Made by a program: the position numbers and the translations under genes. From the NCBI GenBank assembly GCA_905199285.1, contig CAJKFZ010000177.1:1-5691 (forward strand): a DNA stretch of 5,691 nt, given 5' to 3'. The notes below the pieces were generated by a model. It saw only the letters and a program-made list of their open reading frames with translations. It had not been told where the DNA came from and ran no database searches. Origin of the DNA: an uncultured Ruminococcus sp. (GTDB lineage Bacteria > Bacillota > Clostridia > Oscillospirales > Ruminococcaceae). Below, in pieces: positions 1 to 5,368 of the stretch. How positions within the stretch are numbered: the first letter of the stretch is position 1; each line of letters starts with the position of its first letter.

Positions 1-988
1 TTGCTGAATCATATGCATTGAACAAGAACTTTCTACCTTGAAATAGCATGGAATACAGTAATTTCCTCAAAGTTGTATCATCTTCCAGTTTATTGATCAA
101 AGACTCAAACAGAGGACTTCTTTCAATCATCAATCCCTTGACTGCCGTAATGCAATTGGATTTATTCCAATCTATATCCTTCTCGTCTATTCGTTTACAG
201 ATACTGGAAACCAGTACCGGATACCCTGATGTATAATCATAAATCAGCTGGGATATTTCATTGATGTTCATTCCTGTGTGGTGATCATTTTCGTAATCCG
301 TCAGCATACCTGCAATATCATCAGGGGAAAAACTCATATCCACATCGAAAGGAGATGCAATATTCCATGGGCTGTTGTGTTTATGTTCTGTATCAGAGCG
401 GATTTTTTGTCGGAGATTTCTTATATCATGCACGCCGGCGAGGATGACAGAGTGGAAGGTTGGGGTGTCATGGCGATCAAGATAATAACCTCTCATCTGT
501 GCCAGGAAATCCAGGAAAACTTGATTATTGCTTGCACTATCAACTTCATCGATCACAAGAACAATCTTTTGTTTAGCAGAAGAACAAATTTCGCTGATTC
601 CTTGAAATAAACGCACCAGTCCATACCGTTCTTTCCAAAAATCTATTTGCGTTAGCAGAGTTTGAGCAATTTCCATATCTATCGTTTTTATCTTTTTCAA
701 AGCTGCAATAAATATATGTGCAAAAGATATGGAAAAATTGTTTTCATCCTTGAAATCTAATTCACTCATATCCTTTTGAAAGTCGAAACTAATTACAGTA
801 TAATCATCCTGCAAATATTTTTTCAACGCTTTTAGCATTGTAGTCTTTCCATACTGTCTTCCACGGTTGATAACAAAATATTTTCCAGCATCCACCATTT
901 TCTTAATCTCCACAAGTCTGCTGTTCAGATTGACCATGTAGTGTTCCTGCGGATTGCAGGCTCCCGTAATATTAAAAGAGCGTTCCAT
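1..988 (-). CDS. AAA-like P-loop ATPase, C-terminus beyond the left edge
   Basis: The minus strand is open from ATG at 988 to the window edge (about 329 codons, no stop), so the gene is partial at its 3' end. The protein begins MERSFNITGACNPQEHYMVN. A P-loop GRQYGKTT lies at residues 43-50 (Lys48, Thr49), and a Walker B strand IVLVIDE at 142-148 with Asp147 and Glu148. A later strand VILAGVHDIR (181-190) is followed by the SPWNIASPF segment (206-214) typical of this family. This matches the AAA-like ATPases common in Lachnospiraceae, usually around 500 residues, often annotated only as ATP-binding protein; a C-terminal nuclease-like domain occurs in related families but cannot be seen here. 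The start is chosen because GAGGTGAG sits 5 nt upstream of it and a promoter lies just beyond. There is no signal peptide, so it is probably cytoplasmic. The biological role is unknown; a defence or mobile-element role would be guesswork. It is transcribed divergently from everything else in the window. Confidence 0.85.
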   Translation of the reverse strand, partial: MERSFNITGACNPQEHYMVNLNSRLVEIKKMVDAGKYFVINRGRQYGKTTMLKALKKYLQDDYTVISFDFQKDMSELDFKDENNFSISFAHIFIAALKKIKTIDMEIAQTLLTQIDFWKERYGLVRLFQGISEICSSAKQKIVLVIDEVDSASNNQVFLDFLAQMRGYYLDRHDTPTFHSVILAGVHDIRNLRQKIRSDTEHKHNSPWNIASPFDVDMSFSPDDIAGMLTDYENDHHTGMNINEISQLIYDYTSGYPVLVSSICKRIDEKDIDWNKSNCITAVKGLMIERSPLFESLINKLEDDTTLRKLLYSMLFQGRKFLFNAYDSA

Positions 989-994
989 GATGCT

Positions 995-1080
995 CACCTC
1001 ACATTCTTTTTATTTTAGTATACCATATCTTCGACTAAAAAGCAACTGAAATTTCGTTTGATAATTTAAAATGTGAGGTG
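995..1080. repeat. Inverted 11-bp leader repeat (AATGTGAGGTG)
   Basis: The ribosome-binding leader of the minus-strand ATPase (CACCTCACATT on the plus strand, 995-1005) recurs as an exact inverted copy, AATGTGAGGTG, at 1070-1080. The two copies flank the ATPase promoter. The plus-strand copy looks like a ribosome binding site and is followed by the start-like codons ATG 1083 and GTG 1086, opening a 23-codon frame that ends at 1154. Its product (MVTAKFMNPDKQMFVK...) has no assigned function; it may be the stub of a deleted divergent gene. I do not call it a gene. Confidence 0.5.
1017..1045 (-). promoter_or_regulatory. Sigma-A-type promoter for the AAA-like ATPase gene
   Basis: Read on the minus strand there is a -35 TTGCTT (1045-1040), a spacer of exactly 17 nt, and a -10 TATACT (1022-1017) preceded by TGG, giving an extended -10 (TGGTATACT). 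The ATG at 988 follows about 28 nt after the -10, leaving a short leader that holds the GAGGTGAG ribosome binding site. No other start lies in between. Confidence 0.7.
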
Positions 1081-1159
1081 GAATGGTGACTGCAAAATTT
1101 ATGAATCCTGACAAGCAGATGTTTGTAAAAATTCATACGTTTTGCGGTTTATGAAAAGT

Positions 1160-1202
1160 GTGCAATTTGCACCCTTTTGCGTCCCTGAAAATTTAGGGTG
1201 CA
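1160..1202. repeat. Overlapping short palindromes
   Basis: GTGCAA-T-TTGCAC (1160-1172) is a perfect 6-bp palindrome around one T. Overlapping it, TGCACCCT (1168-1175) pairs exactly with AGGGTGCA (1195-1202). The two structures share bases and cannot both form as hairpins in one molecule. They could be protein-binding dyads or alternative RNA structures; no coding function is seen. Confidence 0.5.
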
Positions 1203-1254
1203 TTGTATCATTCGTTTGGTTACTTGCCATAATCGCACTAACGAATGATACAAT
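1202..1254. repeat. Perfect 15-bp inverted repeat
   Basis: ATTGTATCATTCGTT (1202-1216) is exactly reversed and complemented as AACGAATGATACAAT (1240-1254), with a 23-nt loop. No T-run follows directly, so it is not an ordinary intrinsic terminator. Each arm has a nearby TTAGG(G)TGCATT box: TTAGGGTGCATT at 1193-1204 overlaps the left arm, and TTAGGTGCATT at 1257-1267 follows the right arm. The result is a mixed direct and inverted repeat structure. It could be an operator, a mobile-element end or a structured RNA; the sequence does not decide. Confidence 0.6.
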
Positions 1255-1275
1255 CGTTAGGTGCATTTTTATTGT

Positions 1276-1306
1276 AAAAAAGCCGAGAAACAAGGCGTTT
1301 TCGGCT
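1276..1306 (-). terminator. Intrinsic terminator reading on the minus strand
   Basis: AAGCCGA-G-AAAC (1280-1291) pairs with GTTTTCGGCTT (to 1306) across a 5-nt loop, with one bulged base. On the minus strand the hairpin is followed by TTTTTT (complement of 1281-1276), the normal layout of a Rho-independent terminator. No minus-strand gene is visible to its right before the insertion sequence, so it either serves a lost gene or stops antisense transcription coming out of the IS toward the ATPase. Confidence 0.55.
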
Positions 1307-1310
1307 TATC

Positions 1311-1443
1311 ATAAAACGATAGCAGCCACAGTGAGGTAAAAATCACTGTGGTTGTTTTATTTTTGAGAGGTAAAATAAAACGATAGCAAGCAATCGTTTT
1401 ATTTTTCAAGGCTAACGTTTTATTTTAGAGGTTATCGTTTTAT
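1311..1443. repeat. ATAAAACGATAGCA repeat family with a 13-bp AT-rich hairpin
   Basis: ATAAAACGATAGCA occurs exactly at 1311-1324 and 1375-1388. Inverted relatives of its ATAAAACGAT core follow: ATCGTTTTAT at 1393-1402, a variant AACGTTTTATTTTA at 1414-1427, and TTATCGTTTTAT at 1432-1443. The second direct copy and the first inverted copy form a perfect 13-bp hairpin, AAAATAAAACGAT (1372-1384) with ATCGTTTTATTTT (1393-1405), with an 8-nt loop and a T-rich end. No open frame of note crosses the cluster. It could be a degraded interspersed repeat or a stack of AT-rich terminators. Confidence 0.6.
1326..1364 (+). terminator. Intrinsic terminator on the plus strand
   Basis: CCACAGTGA (1326-1334) pairs perfectly with TCACTGTGG (1343-1351) over an 8-nt loop and is followed by the T-rich tract TTGTTTTATTTTT (1352-1364). 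It would stop plus-strand transcription coming from the region around 1083. No intact plus-strand gene lies immediately upstream, so it may be the relic of a deleted gene. Confidence 0.6.
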
Positions 1444-1550
1444 GATTGAAAACGACGTGAATTGTACCACGAAAAGTGGACACGGAGAAATAAACAAATC
1501 CAAAATAATGGACATCTAATTTTACATGAGGACAAAAAGGTGGACACTTC

Positions 1551-1579
1551 TTGAAAAGACAGTAAAAAAGTTGTATAAT
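1551..1579 (+). promoter_or_regulatory. Promoter of the IS3 transposase genes
   Basis: TTGAAA (1551-1556) and TATAAT (1574-1579) are separated by exactly 17 nt, a near-consensus sigma-A promoter inside the left end of the insertion sequence. The predicted transcript starts around 1586, just ahead of AAGGAG (1592-1597). The leader is short, which argues that orfA translation begins near 1606 and not at the internal ATG 1693. Confidence 0.75.
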
Positions 1580-1605
1580 AAAATCAATAACAAGGAGAAA
1601 CTGAT

Positions 1606-2040
1606 ATATCAAAATGGACTGTACCTGAATTTACGACAGAAGAGCTTCGAGAACTCAGACTAAATCCATATGTAAAAAGTGTAACTTCTAAGATGGTACG
1701 TTACACAATAGCATTTAAAGAAGAATTCTGGAGGAGATATCAAGCAGGAGAGAAACCTGTTGATATTATGATAGCTCTTGGATTTAAGCCGGAAGTTCTC
1801 GGTTCTGGAAGAATTACCGGAATCGCAGCTCATATTCGCCAGGATGCAGAATCAGGCAACGGATTTCATGATATTAAGCGACCAGCTAACAAAAAATCAA
1901 AACCTGAATCCGAAAACAATAATAACACGATTCTGAACAAAATGAATAAGATGCAGCATGAGATGGAATATATGAAACAAGAGATGGAGTTTATTAAAAA
2001 AACTATCTTACTGGACAGAAAGGCACAGCAGAAGAAATGA
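1606..2040 (+). CDS. IS3 orfA: HTH/coiled-coil protein, apparent ATA start
   Basis: This is the DNA-binding partner of the IS3 transposase. The first ATG in frame is 1693 (115 residues), but the frame is open and family-like for 29 codons upstream: SKWTVPEFTTEEL then LRLNPYVKSVTSK, recalling the NPYVKSVS segment near the N-terminus of clostridial relatives. AAGGAG (1592-1597) is 8 nt before ATA (1606), and an in-frame stop TAA at 1588 bounds any extension. I therefore place the start at ATA 1606 (144 residues), either a rare start codon or an ATG mutated in its last base. HTH-like residues lie at about 30-80. A methionine/leucine-rich coiled coil at about 108-135 probably mediates multimerisation. 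The stop overlaps the orfB start as ATGA. If ATA is not used, only an N-terminally shortened protein from 1693 could form, with no good ribosome binding site close upstream. Confidence 0.8.
   Translation: MSKWTVPEFTTEELRELRLNPYVKSVTSKMVRYTIAFKEEFWRRYQAGEKPVDIMIALGFKPEVLGSGRITGIAAHIRQDAESGNGFHDIKRPANKKSKPESENNNNTILNKMNKMQHEMEYMKQEMEFIKKTILLDRKAQQKK
1996..2002 (+). promoter_or_regulatory. A7 run, possible -1 frameshift site between orfA and orfB
   Basis: Seven consecutive A residues lie in orfA codons AAA-AAA-ACT. The -1 frame, which is the orfB frame, is open from 1998 to the orfB ATG at 2037 and closed by TAA at 1995, so a -1 slip here would fuse orfA to orfB, as known for many IS3 elements. 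The preceding base is T, so it is not a perfect A-AAA-AAA heptamer in register. Coupled re-initiation at the ATGA overlap (2037-2040) is the alternative. Confidence 0.45.
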
Positions 2041-2981
2041 TTCGTGGAAAGCCTGAAAGAAAATTTGAGTTGATTTATGAGATGTACAGCAGAGAAAATA
2101 ATCTGCTCAACATAAAATGGCTATGCGAAATAGCTGGTGTGCCACGTTCCGGGTATTATCGATGGTTAAATGCCGCATCTGACAGAGCAGAAAAAGAAGA
2201 AAAGGAAAGACTTGATTTTGTAGATATTCTTGATGCCTATAATTTCCGTGGTTATCCTAAAGGAGCTCGCAGTATTCATATGACGCTTCTCAATAGAAAA
2301 GCTCCTAAAGAACCAAGAAGGATGAATATTAAGAAAATCAGACGATTGATGAAAAAGTACAATTTGTTTTGTCCGATTCGTAAGCCAAATCCATACCGGA
2401 AAATATTGCGTGATATGTACGCTGGAAAAATAGCTGCAAATGAAGTGAACAGAGAATTTCGTGAACATGGAGCGAGAGCAATTCTCTTGACTGATATCAC
2501 TTATATCAAGCGATGTGATGGTAAATTCACCTATTTGTCAACTATCATAGATGCATATACACACAAGGCGCTTTCTTATGCCTTTAGTGATTCTCTGGAA
2601 ATTGATTTTGTTTTACATACCATTCAGCAGCTCGTCGAAAAGCATGGAGACGAATTGAAAACAGATACGCTGATTCACTCAGATCAGGGAAGTCACTATA
2701 CAAGTTATGCATTTTCTGATATTCTGAAAAGCAATAATCTGAGGCAGTTAATGTCACGAAAAGCAAATTGCTGGGATAATGCACTACAAGAAAGTTTCTT
2801 CGATCATATGAAGGACGAAATCGATATTCACAATTGCTCTACTCACAAAGAAATCTGTGAAATAGTGGAAGACTGGATCGACTACTACAATAACGAACGG
2901 TATCAATGGGATTTAGCTAAGTTGTCACCATCAGCCTTTTACAAGTATACCATTACTGGTAAATATCCGATTACCGTATGA
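2037..2981 (+). CDS. IS3-family transposase orfB (DDE integrase fold)
   Basis: A 314-residue transposase that cuts and joins DNA at the IS ends in complex with orfA. An N-terminal HTH_21-like region (about 20-120, with the GVPRSGYYRW motif at 34-43) precedes the RVE integrase core. The catalytic triad is complete: Asp153 in LTDITYIK, Asp216 in HSDQGSHY, and Glu252 in QESFFDHMK. Exactly 35 residues separate Asp216 and Glu252, and Lys259 is seven residues after the glutamate, as expected for D,D(35)E enzymes. The C-terminal YYNNERYQWDLAKLSPSAF is the usual family ending. Length is normal and no internal stop is present, so the enzyme could be active. The ATG overlaps the orfA stop by four bases (ATGA) and has only a weak purine-rich site upstream, consistent with coupling or frameshift expression. 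Its production may be limited by the doubtful start of orfA. Confidence 0.95.
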   Translation: MIRGKPERKFELIYEMYSRENNLLNIKWLCEIAGVPRSGYYRWLNAASDRAEKEEKERLDFVDILDAYNFRGYPKGARSIHMTLLNRKAPKEPRRMNIKKIRRLMKKYNLFCPIRKPNPYRKILRDMYAGKIAANEVNREFREHGARAILLTDITYIKRCDGKFTYLSTIIDAYTHKALSYAFSDSLEIDFVLHTIQQLVEKHGDELKTDTLIHSDQGSHYTSYAFSDILKSNNLRQLMSRKANCWDNALQESFFDHMKDEIDIHNCSTHKEICEIVEDWIDYYNNERYQWDLAKLSPSAFYKYTITGKYPITV

Positions 2982-2989
2982 CGAGCGGA

Positions 2990-3044
2990 GATTACAATGC
3001 CTGATTCCATTCCACTACGCTTCATTTCATCAGGCATTGTAATC
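2990..3044 (+). terminator. Perfect 16-bp hairpin downstream of orfB
   Basis: GATTACAATGCCTGAT (2990-3005) is exactly complementary to ATCAGGCATTGTAATC (3029-3044), with a 23-nt loop. It begins 8 nt after the orfB stop, inside the insertion sequence. There is no immediate U-run (ATTTCAAACG follows), so termination may be partial; the hairpin could also block read-through into or out of the IS or protect the mRNA end. Confidence 0.6.
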
Positions 3045-3121
3045 ATTTCAAACGATTAAACAATTTTTTACTGTCCTTGATATGGGGGACACTTCAGATA
3101 ATGATAGGAGTTTTCGATATA

Positions 3122-4521
3122 ATGTTATATGCAATTCAGGAAGGAAAGTCATATGTACTTAAATTTAAATATGACCCTGTTTTAATAAATTATGTAAAAA
3201 TGTTCCTGGCAGTCAATGGAATCCAAAGGAAAAGTGAATAAGGACGGAAAGACACTTGAAGTTATTAATTACGCTTCGTATATGAGAAAGATATACGGAT
3301 ACAGACACTGCTTGATCATTACCTGTGTAAATTCTGCAAAATATAGCTGACATAGAAACACATACCAATAGTACGGAGCAGGCTTATATACTCGGTACGA
3401 GACTAAAGAGAAATGGTCAGATAAAGTTTAATACTACAAGTGCAGATAAAGCACAGGACTTAAAAACCAAACATATGTATGGAGATATTTCAGCTCTCGA
3501 ACTTCCATACTTCCTTATTACCAATATTGAATCCCTAAGAACAAAGAAAGGTAAAAAATATACACTTGTAGAAGAAATTATTTCTATGGTAGATCACAAC
3601 GAATTGCAGATGATTCCTATTGATGAGTTACATAAGAATATGTCACCTAGGTCAACACAAGGTAAACTGATCCTCGAAATCAAAAAGAGAACAAACAATT
3701 CTATTGAATGGATACCAATGACTGGTACTCCGATTGTCAATAAGCTAACGGATGACTATACTCCATTAAGACTTGTAAATGGGCATTCGATTAAAAGTTA
3801 TTGGCAATGGTGTCAGCAATTCTGTGTGTTCGGAGGATATGGCGGTCATGAAATCATGGCATATAAGAATATACTATTTCTGAAAAATATGCTCCAAAAC
3901 AATATGCTCAGACGTTTGAAAAAAGATGTTTTGGATCTGCCACCTAAAATATGCTATACAGAGTATGTAGAAAATACTCCAATACAGCGCAAGCTTTATT
4001 ATGACATTCAACAAGATATGTGGGAACATGAGGATGAAATATTTTAATCTATGAATCCACTTACATCAATGCTTAGATTACGTCAGGTCAACGGCAGTCC
4101 GGAACTTGTTGATGAAGATATCTCAATTGATGATGATTATATCCATAAAAATGCTAAACCCGCAAGGTTATTGGAAATAGTTTATGAAATCGTTGAGAGT
4201 GGAGAGAAAGTAGTTATTTTTTCAAACTGGGTTGGAGCATTGAGTGTGAACCATACACTGACAGTGGCAAATAATGTAATATTCCTTGACGAACCATGGA
4301 CACTTTCTGATAAAGTTCAGGCAGAAGATAGATGTCACAGAATATCAGCTACCATTCCTGTAAATATCTATACACTTCTGAGCAAGGGTACAATCGATGA
4401 AACCGTACATAAGATTGTTTATGATAAACAGGACATTTTAACCTTTATTGTAGACGGTAAGCTTGATCTCAGAAAGAATCCTGATTTGTTTGAGAAACTT
4501 TTAGGTAAGTCTGTGAAATAA
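3122..4521 (+). pseudogene. Degraded phage-type SNF2/SWI2 helicase
   Basis: The remains of one DNA-translocating ATPase can be followed through several frames. 3122-3198 encodes MLYAIQEGKSYVLKFKYDP and onward; a shift at the A-run 3196-3200 leads to NVPGSQWNPKEK (3199-3234), a HARP-like N-terminal region. The next frame (from 3234) gives GKTLEVIN, CLIITCVNSAKY (motifs I and Ia); DIETHTN then resumes in a third frame from about 3346. That frame carries the DELH box (3622-3633), TGTP motif III (3721-3732), RRLKKDVLDLPPK (from 3910), and QAEDRCHRI motif VI (from 4318) and runs to TAA 4521. Lesions: a one-base loss near 3200; a probable deletion joining PKEK to GKT, so the loop lacks its usual GLGKT; a small loss near 3345; TAA at 4045-4047 in frame between DEIF and SMNPLTS; and an in-frame gap at 4233/4234 joining FSNWV to GALSVNHT, removing the motif IV-V stretch. 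AGGAG at 3106-3110 marks the original start. A working helicase is very unlikely. Phage origin is inferred from the family type. Confidence 0.85.
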
Positions 4522-4526
4522 ACCTT

Positions 4527-4566
4527 ATATCAGTGAAACCTTATCAGAGTTTCACTGATATTTTTA
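4527..4566 (+). terminator. Strong intrinsic terminator after the helicase remnant
   Basis: ATATCAGTGAAAC (4527-4539) pairs perfectly with GTTTCACTGATAT (4549-4561) over a 9-nt loop, followed directly by TTTT and TA. It sits 5 nt after the TAA of the helicase remnant and closes that transcription unit, so the genes to the right would need their own promoter or arise from read-through. Confidence 0.85.
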
Positions 4567-4823
4567 TACCTGATAGAAATCGTTATTATACTATTAAAGG
4601 CAGATGGTCATCATGGAAGAGGTATGTTTGTGCTACATCTGATTCAGATTTTGTTCTTGAAGAGAAAATGGACAATATCAAGGCTGATTTTGACTATGCT
4701 ATGGATGGACTTGATAAATTGAGCAGAATGGGTCTTGAAAAGTCGGCGCTTGTAATAGCAGACGAGCTGCATAATGCTCTGCCGTCAATATTTGAATTCA
4801 TTTCAGATGAAATTACAAATTAA
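4533..4823 (+). CDS. Unidentified small protein, probably N-terminally damaged
   Basis: The frame is open for 96 codons from GTG 4533 to TAA 4821-4823. The body reads RYYTIKGRWSSWKRYVCA, then SDSDFVLEEKMDNIKADFDY, then a helical acidic C-terminus ending ISDEITN. I do not recognise the family. The only start giving full length (GTG 4533) lies inside the stem of the preceding terminator and has no ribosome binding site, so the first ten or so residues are probably not natural coding sequence. The next in-frame ATG is 4668 (about 51 residues), also without a good site. The natural start may have been lost near 4578, where AAT stands before CGTTATTATACT. It lies 17 nt before the next gene, in the same direction. 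It may be a decayed phage gene or a very small protein; only moderate confidence that anything is made. Confidence 0.45.
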   Translation: MKPYQSFTDIFIPDRNRYYTIKGRWSSWKRYVCATSDSDFVLEEKMDNIKADFDYAMDGLDKLSRMGLEKSALVIADELHNALPSIFEFISDEITN

Positions 4824-4840
4824 ATATGAGGTGAGTATGT

Positions 4841-5146
4841 ATGAAGATTGTTAAGAGCCATAAACGATCTGTAATTGCTGGTAGAACTTCAAGAGAGAAG
4901 CAGTTCGGTATTAAGGCTGGAAGGATCGGCAAGACCAAAATGGTGAAGGTGCTACAGGGAAATTACGGCTACGATTGGGATGACCTTTGTGAGTATGAGA
5001 TGAATGATCCTGAATATAAGACCGATTTTTGGACATATCGCAGGGAAAATAAAGCAGGCCAGTTCCGTGTCATTCAGAGAAGAGTTCCGAATCCTGATTA
5101 CAAGGAAGCTCCGGTGACAGAGTCTACTTTTGTTAAAAGGAAGTAG
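4841..5146 (+). CDS. Unidentified basic protein, about 101 residues, ends at TAG
   Basis: ATG 4841 follows GAGGTGAG (4828-4835) at a 5-nt spacing, so the start is well supported. The product begins MKIVKSHKRSVIAGRTSREK and is Lys/Arg-rich over the first 35 residues. A Trp/Tyr/acidic middle follows (NYGYDWDDLCEYEMNDPEYK) and then a basic end, FVKRK. There is no membrane segment or known motif; I do not recognise it. The frame closes at TAG (5144-5146), but the same frame then continues open to 5356, so this is either the natural stop or a premature amber codon in a protein of at least 171 codons. The N-terminal VKS...AG motif resembles two others further right (see the repeat entry). It is probably phage-derived by context; nucleic-acid binding is a guess from charge only. 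Confidence 0.6.
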   Translation: MKIVKSHKRSVIAGRTSREKQFGIKAGRIGKTKMVKVLQGNYGYDWDDLCEYEMNDPEYKTDFWTYRRENKAGQFRVIQRRVPNPDYKEAPVTESTFVKRK

Positions 5147-5356
5147 ACTGTTAAGGCTTCTAAGAAGATAGCAGGTTCCCAGGGAAATGATGTTGATGAA
5201 GATGGATATTCCGCCTCCGATAATAAACGCTTTGAGCGAGAGCAATTTGCGGAAAATCTTATTCACGAACTTGAAGGGGAATATTCCTTTAAAGTTCCTA
5301 CTGATACTTGGGGCAAAATTATGGATCTTGCTGATGATTTAGACTTTGGGAAATAA
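5147..5356 (+). pseudogene. Reading-frame remnant after the amber codon
   Basis: In the same frame as the gene at 4841, codons after TAG 5144 read TVKASKKIAGSQGNDVDEDG, then an acidic helical stretch (FEREQFAENLIHELEGEY) and KVPTDTWGKIMDLADDLDFGK before TAA at 5354-5356. No ATG, GTG or TTG with a ribosome binding site can start it, so as it stands it is not independently translated. It is either the C-terminal half of the 4841 gene cut by a nonsense mutation, or a separate gene that lost its start: the six bases before it, AAGTAG, sit where ATGAAG stands in the 4841 gene. The composition looks like real coding sequence, but the family is not recognised. Confidence 0.5.
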
Positions 5357-5368
5357 GCACATAAGCAC
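5353..5368 (+). repeat. Tandem 8-bp repeat at a stop codon
   Basis: ATAAGCAC is present twice without a gap, at 5353-5360 and 5361-5368. The first copy contains the TAA (5354-5356) that interrupts the frame. It may reflect slippage or simply a T-to-A change that made one copy look like the other. Confidence 0.4.

Larger units (their letters stand above)
1541..3091 (+). mobile_element. IS3-family insertion sequence (approximate ends)
   Basis: Two overlapping genes, orfA (HTH plus coiled coil) and orfB (DDE transposase), are flanked by related inverted ends. The inner parts match well: AAAGACAGTAAAAAAGTTG at 1555-1573 against the complement of CAATTTTTTACTGTCCTT at 3061-3078. The outermost bases are less alike. 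I place the tips at TGGACAC (1541) and GGGGGACA (3091), giving the TG...CA ends usual for IS3 elements and about 1.55 kb, within the family's size range. No clear short target duplication flanks these tips. A 12-nt direct repeat GG(T/G)GGACACTTC lies at 1539-1550 and 3084-3095 and straddles the proposed ends, so they may be off by several bases. The element lies just upstream of the helicase remnant. Confidence 0.75.

Noticed and set aside
48..610. Plus-strand open frames at 48-236 and 278-610
   Set aside because: Both are antisense to the AAA-like ATPase, whose frame is continuous and carries Walker motifs; they are shadows.
1099..1339. Short open frames on both strands over the palindrome region
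   Set aside because: They run through terminator hairpins and inverted repeats, have no ribosome binding sites and give low-complexity, unlikely proteins.
1311..1443. CRISPR array from the repeated ATAAAACGATAGCA unit
   Set aside because: There are only two direct copies, the others are inverted, the spacing is irregular and no cas gene is nearby.
1412..1612. Minus-strand frame across the left IS end
   Set aside because: It lies antisense to the IS promoter and orfA start, is hydrophobic only because of A/T-rich codons, and has no start signals.
2166..2784. Minus-strand frames inside the transposase
   Set aside because: They are antisense to a gene with a complete DDE triad; no independent signals.
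3077..3106. Hybrid promoter for the helicase formed by the right IS end (TTGATA at 3077 with GATAAT)
   Set aside because: The spacing between TTGATA and GATAAT is only 14 nt; a 17-nt spacing would give AATGAT, a poor -10. Not supported.
4952..5266. Minus-strand frame rich in Ile and Leu opposite 4841-5356
   Set aside because: The opposite strand has a good ribosome binding site and coding-like composition; this frame has neither.
4045..5356. Alternative genetic code (stop codon reassignment) as in some gut phages
   Set aside because: The interrupting codons are both TAA (4045, 5354) and TAG (5144), and the helicase also has frameshifts and deletions. Ordinary decay explains all of them without recoding.
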